A stretch of DNA of 64,000 bases, from positions 2,852,001 to 2,916,000 of the forward strand of contig NZ_CP060418.1 in NCBI RefSeq assembly GCF_014298075.1, in the 5' to 3' direction. The position numbers and the translations under genes were made by a program. Source of the stretch: Enterobacter sp. JUb54. GTDB lineage: Bacteria > Pseudomonadota > Gammaproteobacteria > Enterobacterales > Enterobacteriaceae. Positions 20,528 through 31,639 of the stretch are shown here, piece by piece. The stretch's first letter is position 1, and each line of letters starts with the position of its first letter. Under the pieces are notes generated by a model that saw only the letters and a list, made by a program, of their open reading frames with translations, ran no database searches and had not been told where the DNA came from.

Positions 20528-21901
20528 TTATTGTGCCTGTGCCAGGCGGCGGTCGCGGCGGGTTTTGAACGTCCAGCCCACCAGCAGCAGCGCAATCCAC
20601 GCAAAGCCGACGTACAGCGAGATGCGGGTTTCCGGGTGATAGCCAATCAGCGCAATGATAAACACCAGGAACACCAGTCCTACAGCCGTGGTGGTGACGC
20701 CGCCAGGGACTTTAAACTTCAGTGCTTTCGCCTCTTCAGGCGGCAGGCGACGGCGGAAGGCAATCTGCGACAGCAGGATCATAATCCACACCCAGACGGT
20801 CGCGAAGGTCGCCAGCGACGCAATCACCAGGAAGACGTTTTCCGGCATGATGTAGTTCAGATAAACCGCAAACAGCAGCGCCACGGTCATCACCAGCACC
20901 GTCACCCACGGGATACCGCGGCGTGAGGTTTTCGCGAAAAACTTCGGCGCGCTGCCCTGCTCTGCCATCCCGTGCAGCATCCGGCCAACGCCGAAGACAT
21001 CGCTGTTAATCGCCGACAGCGAGGCGGTCAGGACCACAAAGTTGAGGATGCTGGCAGCAAAGGCAATGCCCATATGCTGGAAGGTCAGCACGAACGGACT
21101 GCCGTTGGTCCCGACCTGGTTCCACGGGTAAATAGACATGATCACAAACAGCGTGCCCACATAGAACACCAGAATACGCATCGGCACGGAGTTAATCGCC
21201 CGCGGGATGGATTTCTCCGGGTCTTTGGCTTCGCCGGCAGTAATACCGATGATCTCAATCCCGCCGTAGGCGAACATCACCATCTGCAGCGACATCACCA
21301 TTCCCAGCCAGCCGTTGCTGAAGAAGCCGCCGTTGCTCCACAGATTATGGATGCCGGTGGGCTGTCCCCCGTTGCCAATACCCCAGATAATGATGCCGAA
21401 ACCGGCAATAATCATGATGATGATGGTGGCAACTTTAAAGAACGAGAACCAGAACTCCAGCTCGCCGAACACCTTGACGCTCATCAGGTTAACGGCGCAG
21501 ATGATCAGCACCACGCTCAGCACCCAAATCCAGTGCGGCACCGTCGGGAACCACACTCCCATATAGATGCCGAAAGCCGTCACGTCGGCAATCGCCACGA
21601 TCAGGATTTCAAAGCAATAGGTCCAGCCGGTGATATAGCCCGCCAGCGGGCCGAGATAGTCCTGCGCATAGCGTGAAAATGAGCTGGCGGCCGGGTTATG
21701 CACCGACATCTCACCGAGGGCGCGCATGATGATGTACGCCGCTACGCCGCCGATAATATAGGCCAGCAGCACGCTCGGGCCGGCCATTTTAATGGCGTCC
21801 GCCGAACCGTAGAACAGGCCGGTACCAATGGCCGAACCCAGTGCCATAAAGCGAATATGCCGGGTACTTAGCCCGCGCTTAAGTTTGTTGTTACTTTCCA
21901 T
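20528..21901 (-). CDS. proY: Proline-specific permease ProY (APC family)
   Basis: An inner-membrane amino-acid permease of the amino acid-polyamine-organocation family; E. coli ProY is described as a cryptic proline transporter. The 457 residues match E. coli and include the hallmark first helix [20 protein letters not shown] and twelve hydrophobic segments, ending in a basic tail. The start [12 protein letters not shown] at 21899-21901 is chosen by comparison with the family; the frame extends 24 codons upstream without support. It lies 123 bp after brnQ with a terminator between them, so it probably has its own promoter. Confidence 0.93.
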   Translation of the reverse strand: MESNNKLKRGLSTRHIRFMALGSAIGTGLFYGSADAIKMAGPSVLLAYIIGGVAAYIIMRALGEMSVHNPAASSFSRYAQDYLGPLAGYITGWTYCFEILIVAIADVTAFGIYMGVWFPTVPHWIWVLSVVLIICAVNLMSVKVFGELEFWFSFFKVATIIIMIIAGFGIIIWGIGNGGQPTGIHNLWSNGGFFSNGWLGMVMSLQMVMFAYGGIEIIGITAGEAKDPEKSIPRAINSVPMRILVFYVGTLFVIMSIYPWNQVGTNGSPFVLTFQHMGIAFAASILNFVVLTASLSAINSDVFGVGRMLHGMAEQGSAPKFFAKTSRRGIPWVTVLVMTVALLFAVYLNYIMPENVFLVIASLATFATVWVWIMILLSQIAFRRRLPPEEAKALKFKVPGGVTTTAVGLVFLVFIIALIGYHPETRISLYVGFAWIALLLVGWTFKTRRDRRLAQAQ

Positions 21902-21977
21902 CGTATTCCATGCCGTTTTTCTCTTCGGGCCTTCGCGGGGGCAAAAACCAAAAGGGGATGACTTAAAAAACAAAAAA

Positions 21978-22000
21978 CCACGGGACCCGAAGTCCCGTGG
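21978..22000 (-). terminator. Rho-independent terminator of brnQ
   Basis: On the minus strand CCACGGGAC pairs with GTCCCGTGG around a short loop and is followed by TTTTTTGTTTTTT. It is 25 bp beyond the brnQ stop. It is a strong canonical terminator and should separate brnQ from proY. Confidence 0.93.
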
Positions 22001-22024
22001 CTTAACACTGCTTAAAAACGCCGG

Positions 22025-23344
22025 TTAGTGTGCGCTGGAAGTCACCTGACGCCCAACGGTACGGTCCCAGATAACCGCCAGAACCACCATCACCGCGGTC
22101 GGCATTAACCAGGCCAGACCCTGTTCCGCCATCGGCAGACGTGCGGTCCAGGCCGGCAGCATATCCGCAATCGCCGACGATTTAATGCCGTCAATGATAC
22201 CAAACATCAGGCTGATAAACATGGCCGGCGCAATAACGCGGGTCGAATTATGCCACCAGTTGCGGGTAAAGCTTAATACCACAAGTGCGATACACGGCGG
22301 ATAGATGGCCGTCAGCACCGGGATCGAAATCTGAATCAGATGGCTCAGACCGAGGTTGGAGATCGCCATCGAGAACAGGCCGAGGATAAACACCAGCGTG
22401 CGATAGGATAATGGCAGATACTGCGCGAAAAACTCGGCACAGGCGCAGGTCAGGCCAACCGCGGTGACCAGACAGGCGATGAAAATCAGCGCCGCCAGCA
22501 TGAAGCTGCCCGCGCCACCAAAGGTGTGCTGGACGTAAGCATGGAGGATCGCCGCGCCGTTAGCGGATTGATCCACCAGGGTCGCGCTATCGGAACCGAG
22601 ACGGAACAGCGCCAGATACAGCAGCGTCAGGCCAACACCGGCCATTAAACCAGCCCACACGGTGTAACGAGTCAGCAGGCGCGCTTCGCTTACGCCACGA
22701 GAACGCGCGGCGTTAACAATCACGATACCGAAGACCATCGCGCCAAGGGTATCCATCGTCAGGTAACCGTTGACGAAACCGTTGGAGAATGAGGCGGTAC
22801 GATACGCTTCCATCGCGTCGCTGATCGGGCCGGCCGGCCAGACAATCGCCGCCACGGAAAGAATAATCAGGGCAACGATTTTCAGCGGAGCCAGGAAGTT
22901 GCCCACCGTATCGAGCAGCTTGCCCGGATACAGCGAAACCAGAATCACCAGCGCAAAATAGATCACGCTATAAATCAGCAGCGGCAGCGGGCCGTCGCCG
23001 GTCAGTGGCGCAATGCCGACTTCAAAGGAGACCGTAGCGGTACGCGGCGTCGCGAACAGCGGGCCAACGGCCAGATAGCACACGACCGCCAGCAGAATAC
23101 CGGCGACTTTGCCGATCGGCGTGCTCAGGCTTTCAACACCACCGCCGACTTTTGCCAGCGCCACGACCGTAAGCACCGGAAGACCCACCGCCGTAATCAG
23201 GAAGCCAATTGCTGCGGTCCAGACGTGTTCACCAGCCTGTAAACCGACCATCGGAGGGAAGATAATGTTGCCGGCGCCGACAAACAACGCGAAGGTCATA
23301 AAGCCCAACGCAATGATGTCGCGCGATTTTAACTGATGGGTCAT
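22025..23344 (-). CDS. brnQ: Branched-chain amino acid transporter BrnQ (LIV-II)
   Basis: BrnQ is a sodium- or proton-coupled inner-membrane carrier for leucine, valine and isoleucine. The 439 residues equal E. coli BrnQ. The start [20 protein letters not shown] at 23342-23344 fits the family, while an open upstream extension of 30 codons does not. About twelve hydrophobic segments are visible, with the conserved [13 protein letters not shown] near residue 22 and [17 protein letters not shown] near 95. The tail is RQVTSSAH. It lies downstream of phoR on the same strand after a 411-bp gap with a terminator. Confidence 0.95.
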   Translation of the reverse strand: MTHQLKSRDIIALGFMTFALFVGAGNIIFPPMVGLQAGEHVWTAAIGFLITAVGLPVLTVVALAKVGGGVESLSTPIGKVAGILLAVVCYLAVGPLFATPRTATVSFEVGIAPLTGDGPLPLLIYSVIYFALVILVSLYPGKLLDTVGNFLAPLKIVALIILSVAAIVWPAGPISDAMEAYRTASFSNGFVNGYLTMDTLGAMVFGIVIVNAARSRGVSEARLLTRYTVWAGLMAGVGLTLLYLALFRLGSDSATLVDQSANGAAILHAYVQHTFGGAGSFMLAALIFIACLVTAVGLTCACAEFFAQYLPLSYRTLVFILGLFSMAISNLGLSHLIQISIPVLTAIYPPCIALVVLSFTRNWWHNSTRVIAPAMFISLMFGIIDGIKSSAIADMLPAWTARLPMAEQGLAWLMPTAVMVVLAVIWDRTVGRQVTSSAH

Positions 23345-23755
23345 AAATTCATTACTGCCTGTGGATGTGGTGTTATTAATAAACGGAAATACCGTGCTTT
23401 TCCCTGGGGATGATACAGCGGCGATTGCCGGCAAACTCAGCGAGATATGCTCCCGAAGCGGCGTGGGAAAGAATTGTTTTTTGAATTACCACGCAAAAAC
23501 AGTCTGTCTGCGACTGCATGGGGGGCAATTTAAACGCTTATAACGTTTTAATGCAAGGAGGGATCGCGAAAGCAGATGATTATGCTGACTCTATATTTTT
23601 AACCAAAACTATTCACCATATTGGTAGAAAACCCATGGCTAATCATGCGAACAAAAAAGCAACAGGCGTTGATTAATTACGCGGCGCAAAGTGACTGCAA
23701 ATGAAAATGACCAGCCGAAGCTGGTCATTGGCAAGTAATGCTGACAGACAGGCGG
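23345..23755. other. phoR-brnQ intergenic region, no gene seen
   Basis: The 411 bp contain the phoR terminator hairpin at 23706-23729 and an AT-rich stretch around 23520-23680 that probably carries the brnQ promoter on the minus strand. No convincing conserved coding frame or structured RNA was recognised. No -35/-10 pair is clear enough to place. Confidence 0.5.
23706..23729 (-). terminator. Rho-independent terminator of phoR
   Basis: AATGACCAGC and GCTGGTCATT form a perfect 10-bp stem with a CGAA/TTCG tetraloop. On the minus strand it is followed by TTCATTT. It lies 27 bp beyond the phoR stop and ends the phoBR operon. Confidence 0.85.
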
Positions 23756-25051
23756 TCAGGCGCTTTTTTTGGCAATTAAACGTTCCGGGAGCAGGAAGCT
23801 AAACCGCGTCCCCTTGCCCAGGGTACTCTCAATTTCCAGTCGGCTGTCATGATGATTAACCGCATGTTTGACGATAGCCAGCCCCAGGCCGCTGCCGCCG
23901 GTCTGGCGCGACCGGGCTTTATCAACGCGATAAAACCGCTCGGTCAGGCGCGGAATATGCTCCGGCGCAATACCGGGGCCGTTATCCTCGACGCTAAACA
24001 GCGCGCCGTGCGGCGCCCGCTGCCAGCTGACGGTGATCTCCGTCCCGGCAGGGGTATGGTTAATAGCGTTATACACCAGGTTGGATATCGCGCTGCGCAG
24101 CTGCTCTTCATTGCCGAGCACCTGCAGGCTGTCATCCACCGCGAAATGCAGGGTGTGCTTCTGCTGGCTGAGGGTCTGCGCTTCGCGCTCCACCACCCGC
24201 AGCATCATCGGCACGTCAATTTTGTCATTCATCGCCAGGGTTGGCGCGGCTTCAATGCGTGACAGGGTTAACAGCTGTTTGACCAACCCTTCCATGCGCT
24301 GAGTTTGCTCGCGCATGGTATGCAGCGCTTTCTCGCGCGTCATCCCTTCCAGCACCTGCTCCTGCATCATCTCCAGATAGCCCTGCAGCACCGTCAACGG
24401 CGTGCGCAGTTCATGGCTGACGTTAGCAAAAAAGTTACGCCGCGCGCCTTCGAGCTGGTGCATCTGCGTGACGTCGCGTGCCACCATCAGCCACTGTTTG
24501 TCGCTGTAGGGCATCACGCGGATCTCCAGATGGCGAGCCGTGTTGAGCACCAGATTGAGAGGTTTGGAGAAGTCCCGGTTTTTGAGGTAGTTAGCAAATT
24601 CAGGGTAACGCAGAAGGTTGAGAATGTTTTGTCCGCTGTCGTCCGGCCAGCGCAGATTCAGGATCTGCTGCGCCAGACCATTACACCAGAAGATGGCGCC
24701 CTCCTCCGTCGTCAGCACCACCGCATCGGGCAATGACTCCGCCCCGCTACGAAAGCGTTTGATCAGACTGCCCAGCTCGCGTCGACGCTTTTTATTACGC
24801 ATCTGCATCTGGTGGAGGCCATACAGCAGCGGTTCCCAGCTGCCGCTTCCCGGCGGCGGCGTCATGCTGCGGTCAACCCACAGCCACCATGACAGGCGCA
24901 TCAGGTTCCAGAAATGCCATATCAGCAGGCCGGTCACCGCCGCCAGCAAAAACCACGGCAGATGACCAAAAATCGCCCCAAGGATCAGGGCCGGTATACA
25001 ACATAAGAAAAGCTCAAGCGCCAGCCTTTTCCATGACAGCCGTTCCAGCAC
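23756..25051 (-). CDS. phoR: Phosphate regulon sensor histidine kinase PhoR
   Basis: PhoR phosphorylates PhoB when phosphate is limiting, with input from PstSCAB-PhoU. The 431 residues match E. coli. There are two N-terminal membrane segments (about 10-28 and 33-58), a basic linker, a PAS domain (about 96-185), the HisKA dimerisation domain with His213 in [10 protein letters not shown], and an ATPase domain with [13 protein letters not shown] (N box), [10 protein letters not shown] (G1) and [12 protein letters not shown] (G2). It starts 21 bp after the phoB stop codon, so both are in one operon. Confidence 0.97.
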   Translation of the reverse strand: MLERLSWKRLALELFLCCIPALILGAIFGHLPWFLLAAVTGLLIWHFWNLMRLSWWLWVDRSMTPPPGSGSWEPLLYGLHQMQMRNKKRRRELGSLIKRFRSGAESLPDAVVLTTEEGAIFWCNGLAQQILNLRWPDDSGQNILNLLRYPEFANYLKNRDFSKPLNLVLNTARHLEIRVMPYSDKQWLMVARDVTQMHQLEGARRNFFANVSHELRTPLTVLQGYLEMMQEQVLEGMTREKALHTMREQTQRMEGLVKQLLTLSRIEAAPTLAMNDKIDVPMMLRVVEREAQTLSQQKHTLHFAVDDSLQVLGNEEQLRSAISNLVYNAINHTPAGTEITVSWQRAPHGALFSVEDNGPGIAPEHIPRLTERFYRVDKARSRQTGGSGLGLAIVKHAVNHHDSRLEIESTLGKGTRFSFLLPERLIAKKSA

Positions 25052-25072
25052 GGTTCACACTCCTGTCGACAT

Positions 25073-25762
25073 TCAGAAACGAGCGGAGAAACGATACCCC
25101 GTGCCGCGAACCGTTTGTACCATCCGGTCATGGCCGCTAAGTTCCAGCGCTTTACGTAGACGACGAATATGCACATCCACCGTTCGGTCTTCTACATACA
25201 CGTTCGTACCCCAGACGTGATTCAGCAGCTGTTCGCGGCTGTACACGCGTTCCGGGTGGGTCATAAAGAAATGTAATAATTTAAATTCCGTTGGCCCCAT
25301 GTCCAGCGGACTTTCACCGGTCATCACGCGATGCGAGGAAGGATCCAGGCTAAGGCCTTGCATTTCAATCACTTCTTCTACCGCCATCGGCGAAATTCGA
25401 CGCATCACCGCTTTGATACGCGCCACCAGCTCTTTCGGTGAGAAAGGCTTGGTAATGTAATCGTCGGCCCCGGTTTCCAGGCCACGAACGCGGTCTTCTT
25501 CTTCACCGCGCGCGGTCAGCATCACCACCGGAATATCCCGGGTCATCGCTTCGCGCTTCAGTTGTTTAATAAACTGCAGACCCGACCCGCCCGGTAGCAT
25601 CCAGTCAAGGAGAATCAAATCAGGCCAGGGTTCATTGAGTTGATTCACCGCACTGTCATAATCTTCCGCCTCGACGGGCTGAAAGCCGTTTTGCTCCAGA
25701 ACAAAGCAGACCATTTCGCGGATCGGAGCTTCATCTTCAACGACCAGAATTCTTCTCGCCAT
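25073..25762 (-). CDS. phoB: Phosphate regulon response regulator PhoB
   Basis: PhoB is the DNA-binding activator of the Pho regulon (pst, phoA, psiF, phoBR). The 229 residues equal E. coli PhoB. The receiver domain has the acidic pair at Glu9/Asp10, phosphorylation site Asp53 in LLDWMLPGG, and the conserved lysine in [10 protein letters not shown]. The C-terminal OmpR-type winged helix (about 128-229) ends [20 protein letters not shown] followed by GTGYRFS. A Pho box stands about 60 bp upstream, giving autoregulation. It is divergent from sbcD. Confidence 0.98.
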   Translation of the reverse strand: MARRILVVEDEAPIREMVCFVLEQNGFQPVEAEDYDSAVNQLNEPWPDLILLDWMLPGGSGLQFIKQLKREAMTRDIPVVMLTARGEEEDRVRGLETGADDYITKPFSPKELVARIKAVMRRISPMAVEEVIEMQGLSLDPSSHRVMTGESPLDMGPTEFKLLHFFMTHPERVYSREQLLNHVWGTNVYVEDRTVDVHIRRLRKALELSGHDRMVQTVRGTGYRFSARF

Positions 25763-25822
25763 TATTTACCCTGTGTTTTTTAGCCATCAGTATAGAGTGC
25801 GGCGTCATTATGCGTCAGTTTT

Positions 25823-25840
25823 GTGACAGATTTATGAAAA
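25823..25840 (-). promoter_or_regulatory. Pho box of phoB
   Basis: On the minus strand the sequence TTTTCATAAATCTGTCAC matches the 18-bp Pho box CTGTCATAAATCTGTCAC at 16 positions. It lies 61-78 bp upstream of the phoB start. Two further TGAC-type repeats follow toward the gene. This supports autoactivation by phosphorylated PhoB, as known in E. coli. Confidence 0.85.
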
Positions 25841-25913
25841 AAATGACCGTCTGATGATCGGAGATTTCGAATAATGACAAGGAGTAACCGACAATCCGAT
25901 CGCTGCTCGGGGA

Positions 25914-26218
25914 GGCAACCTGAAGGATGAAGAATATATACCCAAAATTATTCGAGTTGCTTGTAGGCAGCAAGGCCGTGACAAATCGGTATTAACCGAT
26001 TTGAACAGCGCTTGCGCTGGCCCGAAGGGTGAGCCTCATCATCAATGAGGCTCATAATTCCCAGGAGCTTACTCAGGTAAGTGACTGGGGTGACAAATCT
26101 GTCTGGAACAGATTTGAACGCTGCGAGCAGCGGCCCTGATAAGGGTGAGGCTCATGGATGAGCCGAATAACGGTGCAGCTAACACCCAAGCAACTTGAAG
26201 GATGAAGGGTATAATGCG
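25914..26218. repeat. Composite ERIC element with two inserted modules, preceded by an ERIC right-end fragment
   Basis: The ERIC core (CCCAGGAGCTTAC...GTAAGTGACTGGGG) is at 26060-26090. The left end TATACCCAAAATTATTCGAG starts at 25937 and the right end GCAACTTGAAGGATGAAGGG then TATA ends near 26214. Between left end and core lies a 77-bp module (25979-26055), and between core and right end a related 72-bp module (26091-26162). Both contain TGACAAAT, a small inverted repeat, ATTTGAAC, a second hairpin and AGGGTGAGxCTCAT. Removing both leaves about 130 bp, the normal ERIC size (about 127 bp). An extra right-end copy (GGCAACCTGAAGGATGAAGA) abuts on the left at 25914-25933. Confidence 0.88.
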
Positions 26219-26248
26219 CTCATGCTTTTTCGTCAGGAAAAAATCATT

Positions 26249-27451
26249 ATGCGCATCATTCATACCTCTGACTGGCACCTGGGTCAGAATTTTTACAGTA
26301 AAAGCCGTGCCGCCGAACATTCGGCCTTTCTCGACTGGCTGCTGTCCAACGCCCAGCAGCACGAGGTCGATGCCATCATTGTCGCCGGTGATATTTTTGA
26401 TACCGGATCGCCCCCCAGCTACGCCCGCGAACTGTATAACCACTTTGTGGTGCAGCTTCAGCAGGCCGGCTGTCAGCTGGTAGTGCTGGCCGGCAACCAT
26501 GACTCGGTCGCGACCCTGAATGAATCCCGCGACATCCTGGCCTTTTTGAAAACCACGGTGGTGGCCAACGCGGGGCATGCCCCCTTTATCCTGCCCCTGC
26601 GTGACGGCACCCCCGGCGCTGTTTTTTGCCCGGTGCCGTTCCTGCGCCCGCGCGAGCTGGTCACCAGCCAGGCGGGACACTCCAGCGGCGAGAAGCAACA
26701 GCAGCTGTTAAGCGCTATCAGCGACTATTATCAACAGCAGTATCAGCAGGCCTGCGACCTGCGCGGCGACCGCCCGCTGCCGATAATTGCCAGCGGTCAC
26801 CTGACCACCGTCGGCGCCAGTAAAAGTGATGCGGTACGCGATATCTATATCGGGACCCTGGAGGCGTTTCCCGCCAGCCATTTCCCGCCGGTTGACTATA
26901 TTGCGCTCGGCCATATTCACCGGGCGCAGCTGGTCGGCGGCAACGAGCATATTCGCTACAGCGGCTCACCGATCTCCCTCAGTTTTGACGAAACGGGGAA
27001 AAGTAAAAGCGTCAATCTGGTGACCTTTACCGATGGCCATCTGACAGACGTGAGCCCGCTGACGGTACCGGTTACCCAGCCGCTGGCGGTCCTGAAAGGC
27101 GATTTCGCCAGCATCAGCGAACAGCTCACCCAGTGGCGGGACGCCCCAGCGGACCCCGTCACATGGCTGGATATTGAAATCACCAGCGACGAATACCTGC
27201 ATGATATCCAACGTAAAATTCAGGCCCAGACCGACGACCTGCCGGTGGAAGTGCTGCTGGTTCGCCGCAGCCGCGCCCAGCGCGAACGGATCCTCGCCGG
27301 GGAACGCCGCGAAACGCTCAGTGAATTACGCGTGGAAGAGGTGTTTGAACGCCGTCTGGCGCAGGAAACGCTGGAAGAGACGCAGCAGCAGCGCCTGAAG
27401 CAGCTGTTTAACGAAACGCTGCATAGCCTGCACGGTGAGGAGCACCTGTGA
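26249..27451 (+). CDS. sbcD: Exonuclease subunit SbcD
   Basis: SbcD is the nuclease of the SbcCD complex (bacterial Mre11-Rad50), which cleaves DNA hairpins and processes palindromes and protein-blocked ends. The 400 residues match E. coli. Metallophosphatase motifs appear in order: HTSDWHLGQ (about 5-13), [17 protein letters not shown], the GHLTTVG histidine and ALGHIHRAQ. The start [10 protein letters not shown] at 26249 agrees with the family; an upstream in-frame ATG lies within the ERIC-derived leader. A TATAAT at 26210-26215 inside the ERIC end may be its -10 box. It overlaps sbcC by 4 bp. Confidence 0.96.
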   Translation: MRIIHTSDWHLGQNFYSKSRAAEHSAFLDWLLSNAQQHEVDAIIVAGDIFDTGSPPSYARELYNHFVVQLQQAGCQLVVLAGNHDSVATLNESRDILAFLKTTVVANAGHAPFILPLRDGTPGAVFCPVPFLRPRELVTSQAGHSSGEKQQQLLSAISDYYQQQYQQACDLRGDRPLPIIASGHLTTVGASKSDAVRDIYIGTLEAFPASHFPPVDYIALGHIHRAQLVGGNEHIRYSGSPISLSFDETGKSKSVNLVTFTDGHLTDVSPLTVPVTQPLAVLKGDFASISEQLTQWRDAPADPVTWLDIEITSDEYLHDIQRKIQAQTDDLPVEVLLVRRSRAQRERILAGERRETLSELRVEEVFERRLAQETLEETQQQRLKQLFNETLHSLHGEEHL

Positions 27452-30400
27452 AAATTCTGAGCTTGCGCCTGAAGAATATCAACTCGCTGAAAGGCGAATG
27501 GAAAATCGATTTCACCGCTGAACCGTTCGCCAGCAACGGGCTGTTCGCGATTACCGGGCCGACCGGCGCCGGGAAAACCACCCTGCTGGACGCCATCTGC
27601 CTCGCGCTGTATCACGAAACCCCGCGCCTGAGCAGCGTCTCGCAATCGCAAAACGATCTGATGACCCGCGACACCGCCGAGTGCCTGGCGGAGGTGGAAT
27701 TCGAGGTCAAAGGGACGGCCTACCGCGCTTTCTGGAGCCAGAACCGCGCCCGTAACCAGCCGGAAGGCAACCTGCAGGCCCCGCGCGTCGAGCTGGCCCG
27801 CTGCGACGATGGCCAGATCCTCGCCGACAAAGTCAAAGATAAGCTCGAGCTCACCGCCTCGCTCACCGGGCTGGATTATGGCCGTTTTACCCGTTCAATG
27901 CTGCTTTCGCAGGGCCAGTTCGCCGCCTTTCTCAACGCCAAACCTAAAGAGCGCGCGGAACTCCTGGAGGAGCTGACCGGTACCGAAATCTACGGTCAGA
28001 TCTCGGCCCAGGTGTTTGACAAGCATAAGCTTGCCCGCAGCGAGCTAGATAAACTGCAGGCGCAGGCCTCCGGCGTGCTGCTTCTGAGCGCCGAACAGCA
28101 GCAGGCGCTGCAACAAAGTTTGCAAGCACTTACTGATGAGGAACATCAACACCTTAGCGAACAAACCCGCCTGCAAACCACCTTGCAATGGCTGCTTCGC
28201 CTGCAGGAGCTGAGCACGGAAGCCACCCAGGCCCAGCGTCAGCTACAGGAAGCGCAGCAGGCGCTGGAGCACGCCCAGCCGCAGCTTTCCGCCTTACTCA
28301 AAGCCCAGCCGGCAGAACAGCTGCGCCCGCTGTGGAACCGCGAACAAGAGCAGACCAACGCGCTGGCGCACACCCGCCGTCAGGTGGAAGAAGTAAATAC
28401 TCGCTTACATGGCCAGCTGCGGCTACGGGCGGGGATTCGCCTTGCCGCGAGTCAACAGCGGAGTCAGTTGCAGACCGCCCAGCACGCCCTCACGACGTGG
28501 CTGCAGGAACATGACCGCTACCGCCAATGGGGAAACGCGCTGGCAGGCTGGCGGGAGGCGTTCGCACAGCAGGCCCGCGATGAACAACAGCACGCTCAGC
28601 TGCAGCAACGGCTGGCCGAAACCGATCGCACCCTGGCCGGGCTGCCCCCGACCACCCTGACGCTGGATGCCGGAGCGGTCAGCGCCAGTCTGGCACAGCA
28701 CGCCGCCGCCCGCCCGCTACGCCAGCAGCTTTCTACGCTGCATAGCCGCCTGCTGCCGCTGCGCCAGCGCCAGCAGCAGTTGCAAACCGCCGGACAGGCC
28801 CGCCAGCAGGAGCAGGAGAAGCTGGAAACGACGCTGGCCCAGCGCCGTCTGGCCTACAAAGAGAAAAACCAGCAGTTCAGCGATGTGAAAGCCATCTGCG
28901 AGCTGGAAGCCCGTATTGCTGGTCTTGAAGAAGAACGCGCGCGCCTGCAGCCCGGCGCACCGTGCCCGCTCTGCGGATCCAGCGAACATCCTGCCGTCGC
29001 ACAATACCGGGCGCTGGAGCCCGGCGTTAACCAGGCCCGCCGGGACAGCCTCGAGCGCGAGGTAAAACAGCTGGCTGAAGAAGGCGCCCAGCTGCGCGGT
29101 CAGCTGGAGGCGTTGCTAAAACAACAGCTTAACGAGAAAGAGGAGCTAGAATCCCTTCTCCAGCAGGAGCAAGCACTTACATCACAGTGGCAGAGCACCG
29201 TCAGCGCATTGCACTGTGAACTGCAGCCGCAGGACGATATTCCCGGCTGGTTGGCGGCGCAGGAGGAGCATGAACAGCAACTGTATCAGCATCAGCAGCG
29301 GCTGGCCTGCCAGGCGCAACAGCAGGCGTTCCAGCAGCAGTTGCAACAGAGCCAACAGAGCCAGGAACAGCGCCGGGCGCAGCTGACAGCGGAGCTGGTG
29401 CCTTTCGCACTCGATCTTCCGCAGGCCGATCGGGCGACGGGCTGGCTGGCGCAGCGGGAACAAGAAACCCGCGGCTGGCAGGAAAAACAGAACCAATCCG
29501 TCGCCCTTCAGGAACAGCTTCAGCAGCTGACCCCGCTACTGGAAACCCTACCGGAGTCCGACGAGGCCGCAGAACCGGCAGCGCTCACCGGCTGGCGCCA
29601 GGTCCATGACGATTGTCTGGCCCTGCAAAGCCAGTGGCAAACCCTGTGCCAGCAGGAGAGCCAACAGCAGCAGGCGCTGCTGGAGACGCAGAACCAGTTC
29701 GCCGCCGCATTAGCCAGCAGCCCGTTTGCCGACCGTCAGGCCTTCCTTGATGCCCTGCTCGACGCCGACACGCGCCAGCATCTGGAGCAACGCAAGCAGG
29801 CGCTGGAAAACGCCTTACAGCAGGCCAGCGCGCTGGCCCTGCGCGCCCGCGACACGCTGAATCAGCATCAACAACAACCGCCGGCAGAGGTCGACATCAC
29901 CCAGCCGCTGGAGCCGGTTCAGGCTCGTCTGCAACAGCTGGCGCCGCTGCTGCGGGAGAATAGCGCGCGTCAGGGAGAAATTCGCCAGCAGCTGAAACAG
30001 AACACCGAGAATCAACAGCGCCAGCAGGCACTGCAACAGGAGATCGCGCTCGCCACCCAGCAGCTGGAAGACTGGGGATGGCTGAATGCGCTGATCGGTT
30101 CAAAAGAGGGCGATAAATTCCGTAAATTCGCCCAGGGCTTAACCCTGGATAACCTGGTATGGCTGGCGAACCACCAGCTTAATCGTCTGCACGGGCGCTA
30201 TCAGTTACAGCGTAAGGCCAGCGAAGCGCTGGAGCTGGAGGTTGTGGATACCTGGCAGGCGGACGCCGTTCGCGACACCCGCACTCTCTCCGGCGGCGAA
30301 AGCTTCCTGGTCAGCCTCGCGCTGGCGCTGGCGCTCTCCGACCTGGTCAGCCACAAAACGCGGATTGACTCGCTGTTCCTCGATGAAGGCTTCGGTACCC

Positions 30401-30582
30401 TCGACAGCGAAACCCTCGATACCGCACTGGATGCGCTGGATGCCCTCAACGCCAGCGGAAAAATCATTGGCGTGATAAGCCACGTCGAAGCCATGAAGGA
30501 GCGGATCCCGGTGCAGATCAAGGTGAAGAAAATCAATGGGCTGGGCTACAGCCGACTGGAAAAGGCCTTTGCCGTAGAGTAA
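27448..30582 (+). CDS. sbcC: Exonuclease subunit SbcC (Rad50-like ATPase)
   Basis: SbcC is the SMC-like ATPase partner of SbcD. The 1044-residue chain has an N-terminal Walker [10 protein letters not shown] (37-45), long coiled coils rich in Gln, Leu and Glu (about 190-890), a central zinc hook Cys506-Pro-Leu-Cys509, the ABC signature [14 protein letters not shown] near 947, and Walker [13 protein letters not shown] near 973. The GTG start at 27448 overlaps the sbcD stop (GTGA), implying translational coupling. The coiled coil is strikingly glutamine-rich. A hairpin follows the stop, and E. coli araJ is absent from the space before mak. Confidence 0.96.
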   Translation: MKILSLRLKNINSLKGEWKIDFTAEPFASNGLFAITGPTGAGKTTLLDAICLALYHETPRLSSVSQSQNDLMTRDTAECLAEVEFEVKGTAYRAFWSQNRARNQPEGNLQAPRVELARCDDGQILADKVKDKLELTASLTGLDYGRFTRSMLLSQGQFAAFLNAKPKERAELLEELTGTEIYGQISAQVFDKHKLARSELDKLQAQASGVLLLSAEQQQALQQSLQALTDEEHQHLSEQTRLQTTLQWLLRLQELSTEATQAQRQLQEAQQALEHAQPQLSALLKAQPAEQLRPLWNREQEQTNALAHTRRQVEEVNTRLHGQLRLRAGIRLAASQQRSQLQTAQHALTTWLQEHDRYRQWGNALAGWREAFAQQARDEQQHAQLQQRLAETDRTLAGLPPTTLTLDAGAVSASLAQHAAARPLRQQLSTLHSRLLPLRQRQQQLQTAGQARQQEQEKLETTLAQRRLAYKEKNQQFSDVKAICELEARIAGLEEERARLQPGAPCPLCGSSEHPAVAQYRALEPGVNQARRDSLEREVKQLAEEGAQLRGQLEALLKQQLNEKEELESLLQQEQALTSQWQSTVSALHCELQPQDDIPGWLAAQEEHEQQLYQHQQRLACQAQQQAFQQQLQQSQQSQEQRRAQLTAELVPFALDLPQADRATGWLAQREQETRGWQEKQNQSVALQEQLQQLTPLLETLPESDEAAEPAALTGWRQVHDDCLALQSQWQTLCQQESQQQQALLETQNQFAAALASSPFADRQAFLDALLDADTRQHLEQRKQALENALQQASALALRARDTLNQHQQQPPAEVDITQPLEPVQARLQQLAPLLRENSARQGEIRQQLKQNTENQQRQQALQQEIALATQQLEDWGWLNALIGSKEGDKFRKFAQGLTLDNLVWLANHQLNRLHGRYQLQRKASEALELEVVDTWQADAVRDTRTLSGGESFLVSLALALALSDLVSHKTRIDSLFLDEGFGTLDSETLDTALDALDALNASGKIIGVISHVEAMKERIPVQIKVKKINGLGYSRLEKAFAVE

Positions 30583-30594
30583 CGGCCTGGCGCG

Positions 30595-30624
30595 CTTCCC
30601 CGGCCCTGTTGCTGGCCGGGGAAG
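30595..30624. terminator. Hairpin between convergent sbcC and mak
   Basis: CTTCCCCGGCC and GGCCGGGGAAG form a perfect 11-bp stem with an 8-nt loop. There is no T-tract on either side, so it is a stable mRNA end or processing signal rather than a canonical terminator. It sits 12 bp after sbcC and 18 bp after mak. Confidence 0.55.
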
Positions 30625-30642
30625 ACGCCCGTCATTCGCAGA

Positions 30643-31548
30643 CTACAGCGGCCACAGCCACGCCGCACCGCGCACACCGCTGGAATCCCCATGCAGCGCT
30701 TTGCGGATTGGCGTTTCGCATTCGCCGCCAAACACCCACGGTTTCACTAACTCAGGCACCGTCTGATAGAGGCGATCGACGTTGCTCATTCCGCCACCCA
30801 GCACGATCACATCCGGGTCGATAATATTGACGATATGGGCCAGCGACTTCGCCAGCCGCGTCTCGTAGCGCGTCAGCGCCAGCCCGGCCTGCGGATCCTG
30901 CTCGCTCACCCGCTGCATTATCGCACTGCCCGCCAGCGCCTGACCGCTCAGACGCTGATAATCGGTGGCAAAACCGGTGCCGGAGATAAAGGTTTCAATG
31001 CACCCTTGTTTACCGCAGTAGCACGGCACCTCGGCGCGATAACGCAGTTCATCTTCATCCATCCACGGCAGCGGGTTATGGCCCCACTCCCGTGCGGTAC
31101 CGTTGCCGCCGATGTGGGAACGGCCATTGATCGCCACTCCCGCGCCGCAGCCGGTCCCGATAATCACCGCAAACACGGTCTGCGCCCCGGCGGCGGCACC
31201 GTCCACCGCTTCCGAGACCGCCAGGCAGTTGGCATCATTGGCCAGCCGCACTTCGCGGTTCAGCCGCTGGCTCAGATCGCGGTCAAACGGCTGGCCGTTG
31301 AGCCACGTCGAGTTGGCGTTTTTCACCACTCCGGTATAGGGCGAAATCGATCCAGGGATCCCGATGCCGACGCTGCCGCGCTCCCCGGTAGCCTGCTCCG
31401 CCATCTCCACCAGCGCGGCGATGTTCTCAATGGTCTGACGATAATCTTCCCGCGGCGTGGGCAGGCGGTGGCGAAATAGCTGCTCTCCCCGGTCACTCAG
31501 GGCAATGACTTCTGTTTTTGTACCACCCAGATCAATACCAATACGCAC
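30643..31548 (-). CDS. mak: Fructokinase Mak (ROK family)
   Basis: Mak phosphorylates fructose (and, more weakly, mannose) with ATP in the cytoplasm. The 301-residue protein starts with GTG at 31546-31548 ([20 protein letters not shown]), preceded by GAGGAG at 7 bp, as in E. coli. The ROK signature appears with phosphate-loop DLGGTKTE, sugar-binding [12 protein letters not shown] with the catalytic Asp, GTGCGAGV, and the zinc motif [12 protein letters not shown]. It is divergent from rdgC with 91 bp between them. Confidence 0.94.
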   Translation of the reverse strand: MRIGIDLGGTKTEVIALSDRGEQLFRHRLPTPREDYRQTIENIAALVEMAEQATGERGSVGIGIPGSISPYTGVVKNANSTWLNGQPFDRDLSQRLNREVRLANDANCLAVSEAVDGAAAGAQTVFAVIIGTGCGAGVAINGRSHIGGNGTAREWGHNPLPWMDEDELRYRAEVPCYCGKQGCIETFISGTGFATDYQRLSGQALAGSAIMQRVSEQDPQAGLALTRYETRLAKSLAHIVNIIDPDVIVLGGGMSNVDRLYQTVPELVKPWVFGGECETPIRKALHGDSSGVRGAAWLWPL

Positions 31549-31639
31549 TGTAGGCTCCTCTCCCCGATTAACAATGCAAGCATAGCGACAATTCGCTATC
31601 ATGCCCGCTGGATTTAACGACAACGCCGTGGAAATTATC

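Noticed and set aside
20972-21676. Open frame antisense to proY
   Set aside because: Histidine/asparagine-rich shadow of transmembrane codons; no ribosome binding site or family.
23361-23543. Small open frame in the brnQ upstream region
   Set aside because: It runs antisense to the expected leader and lacks a ribosome binding site.
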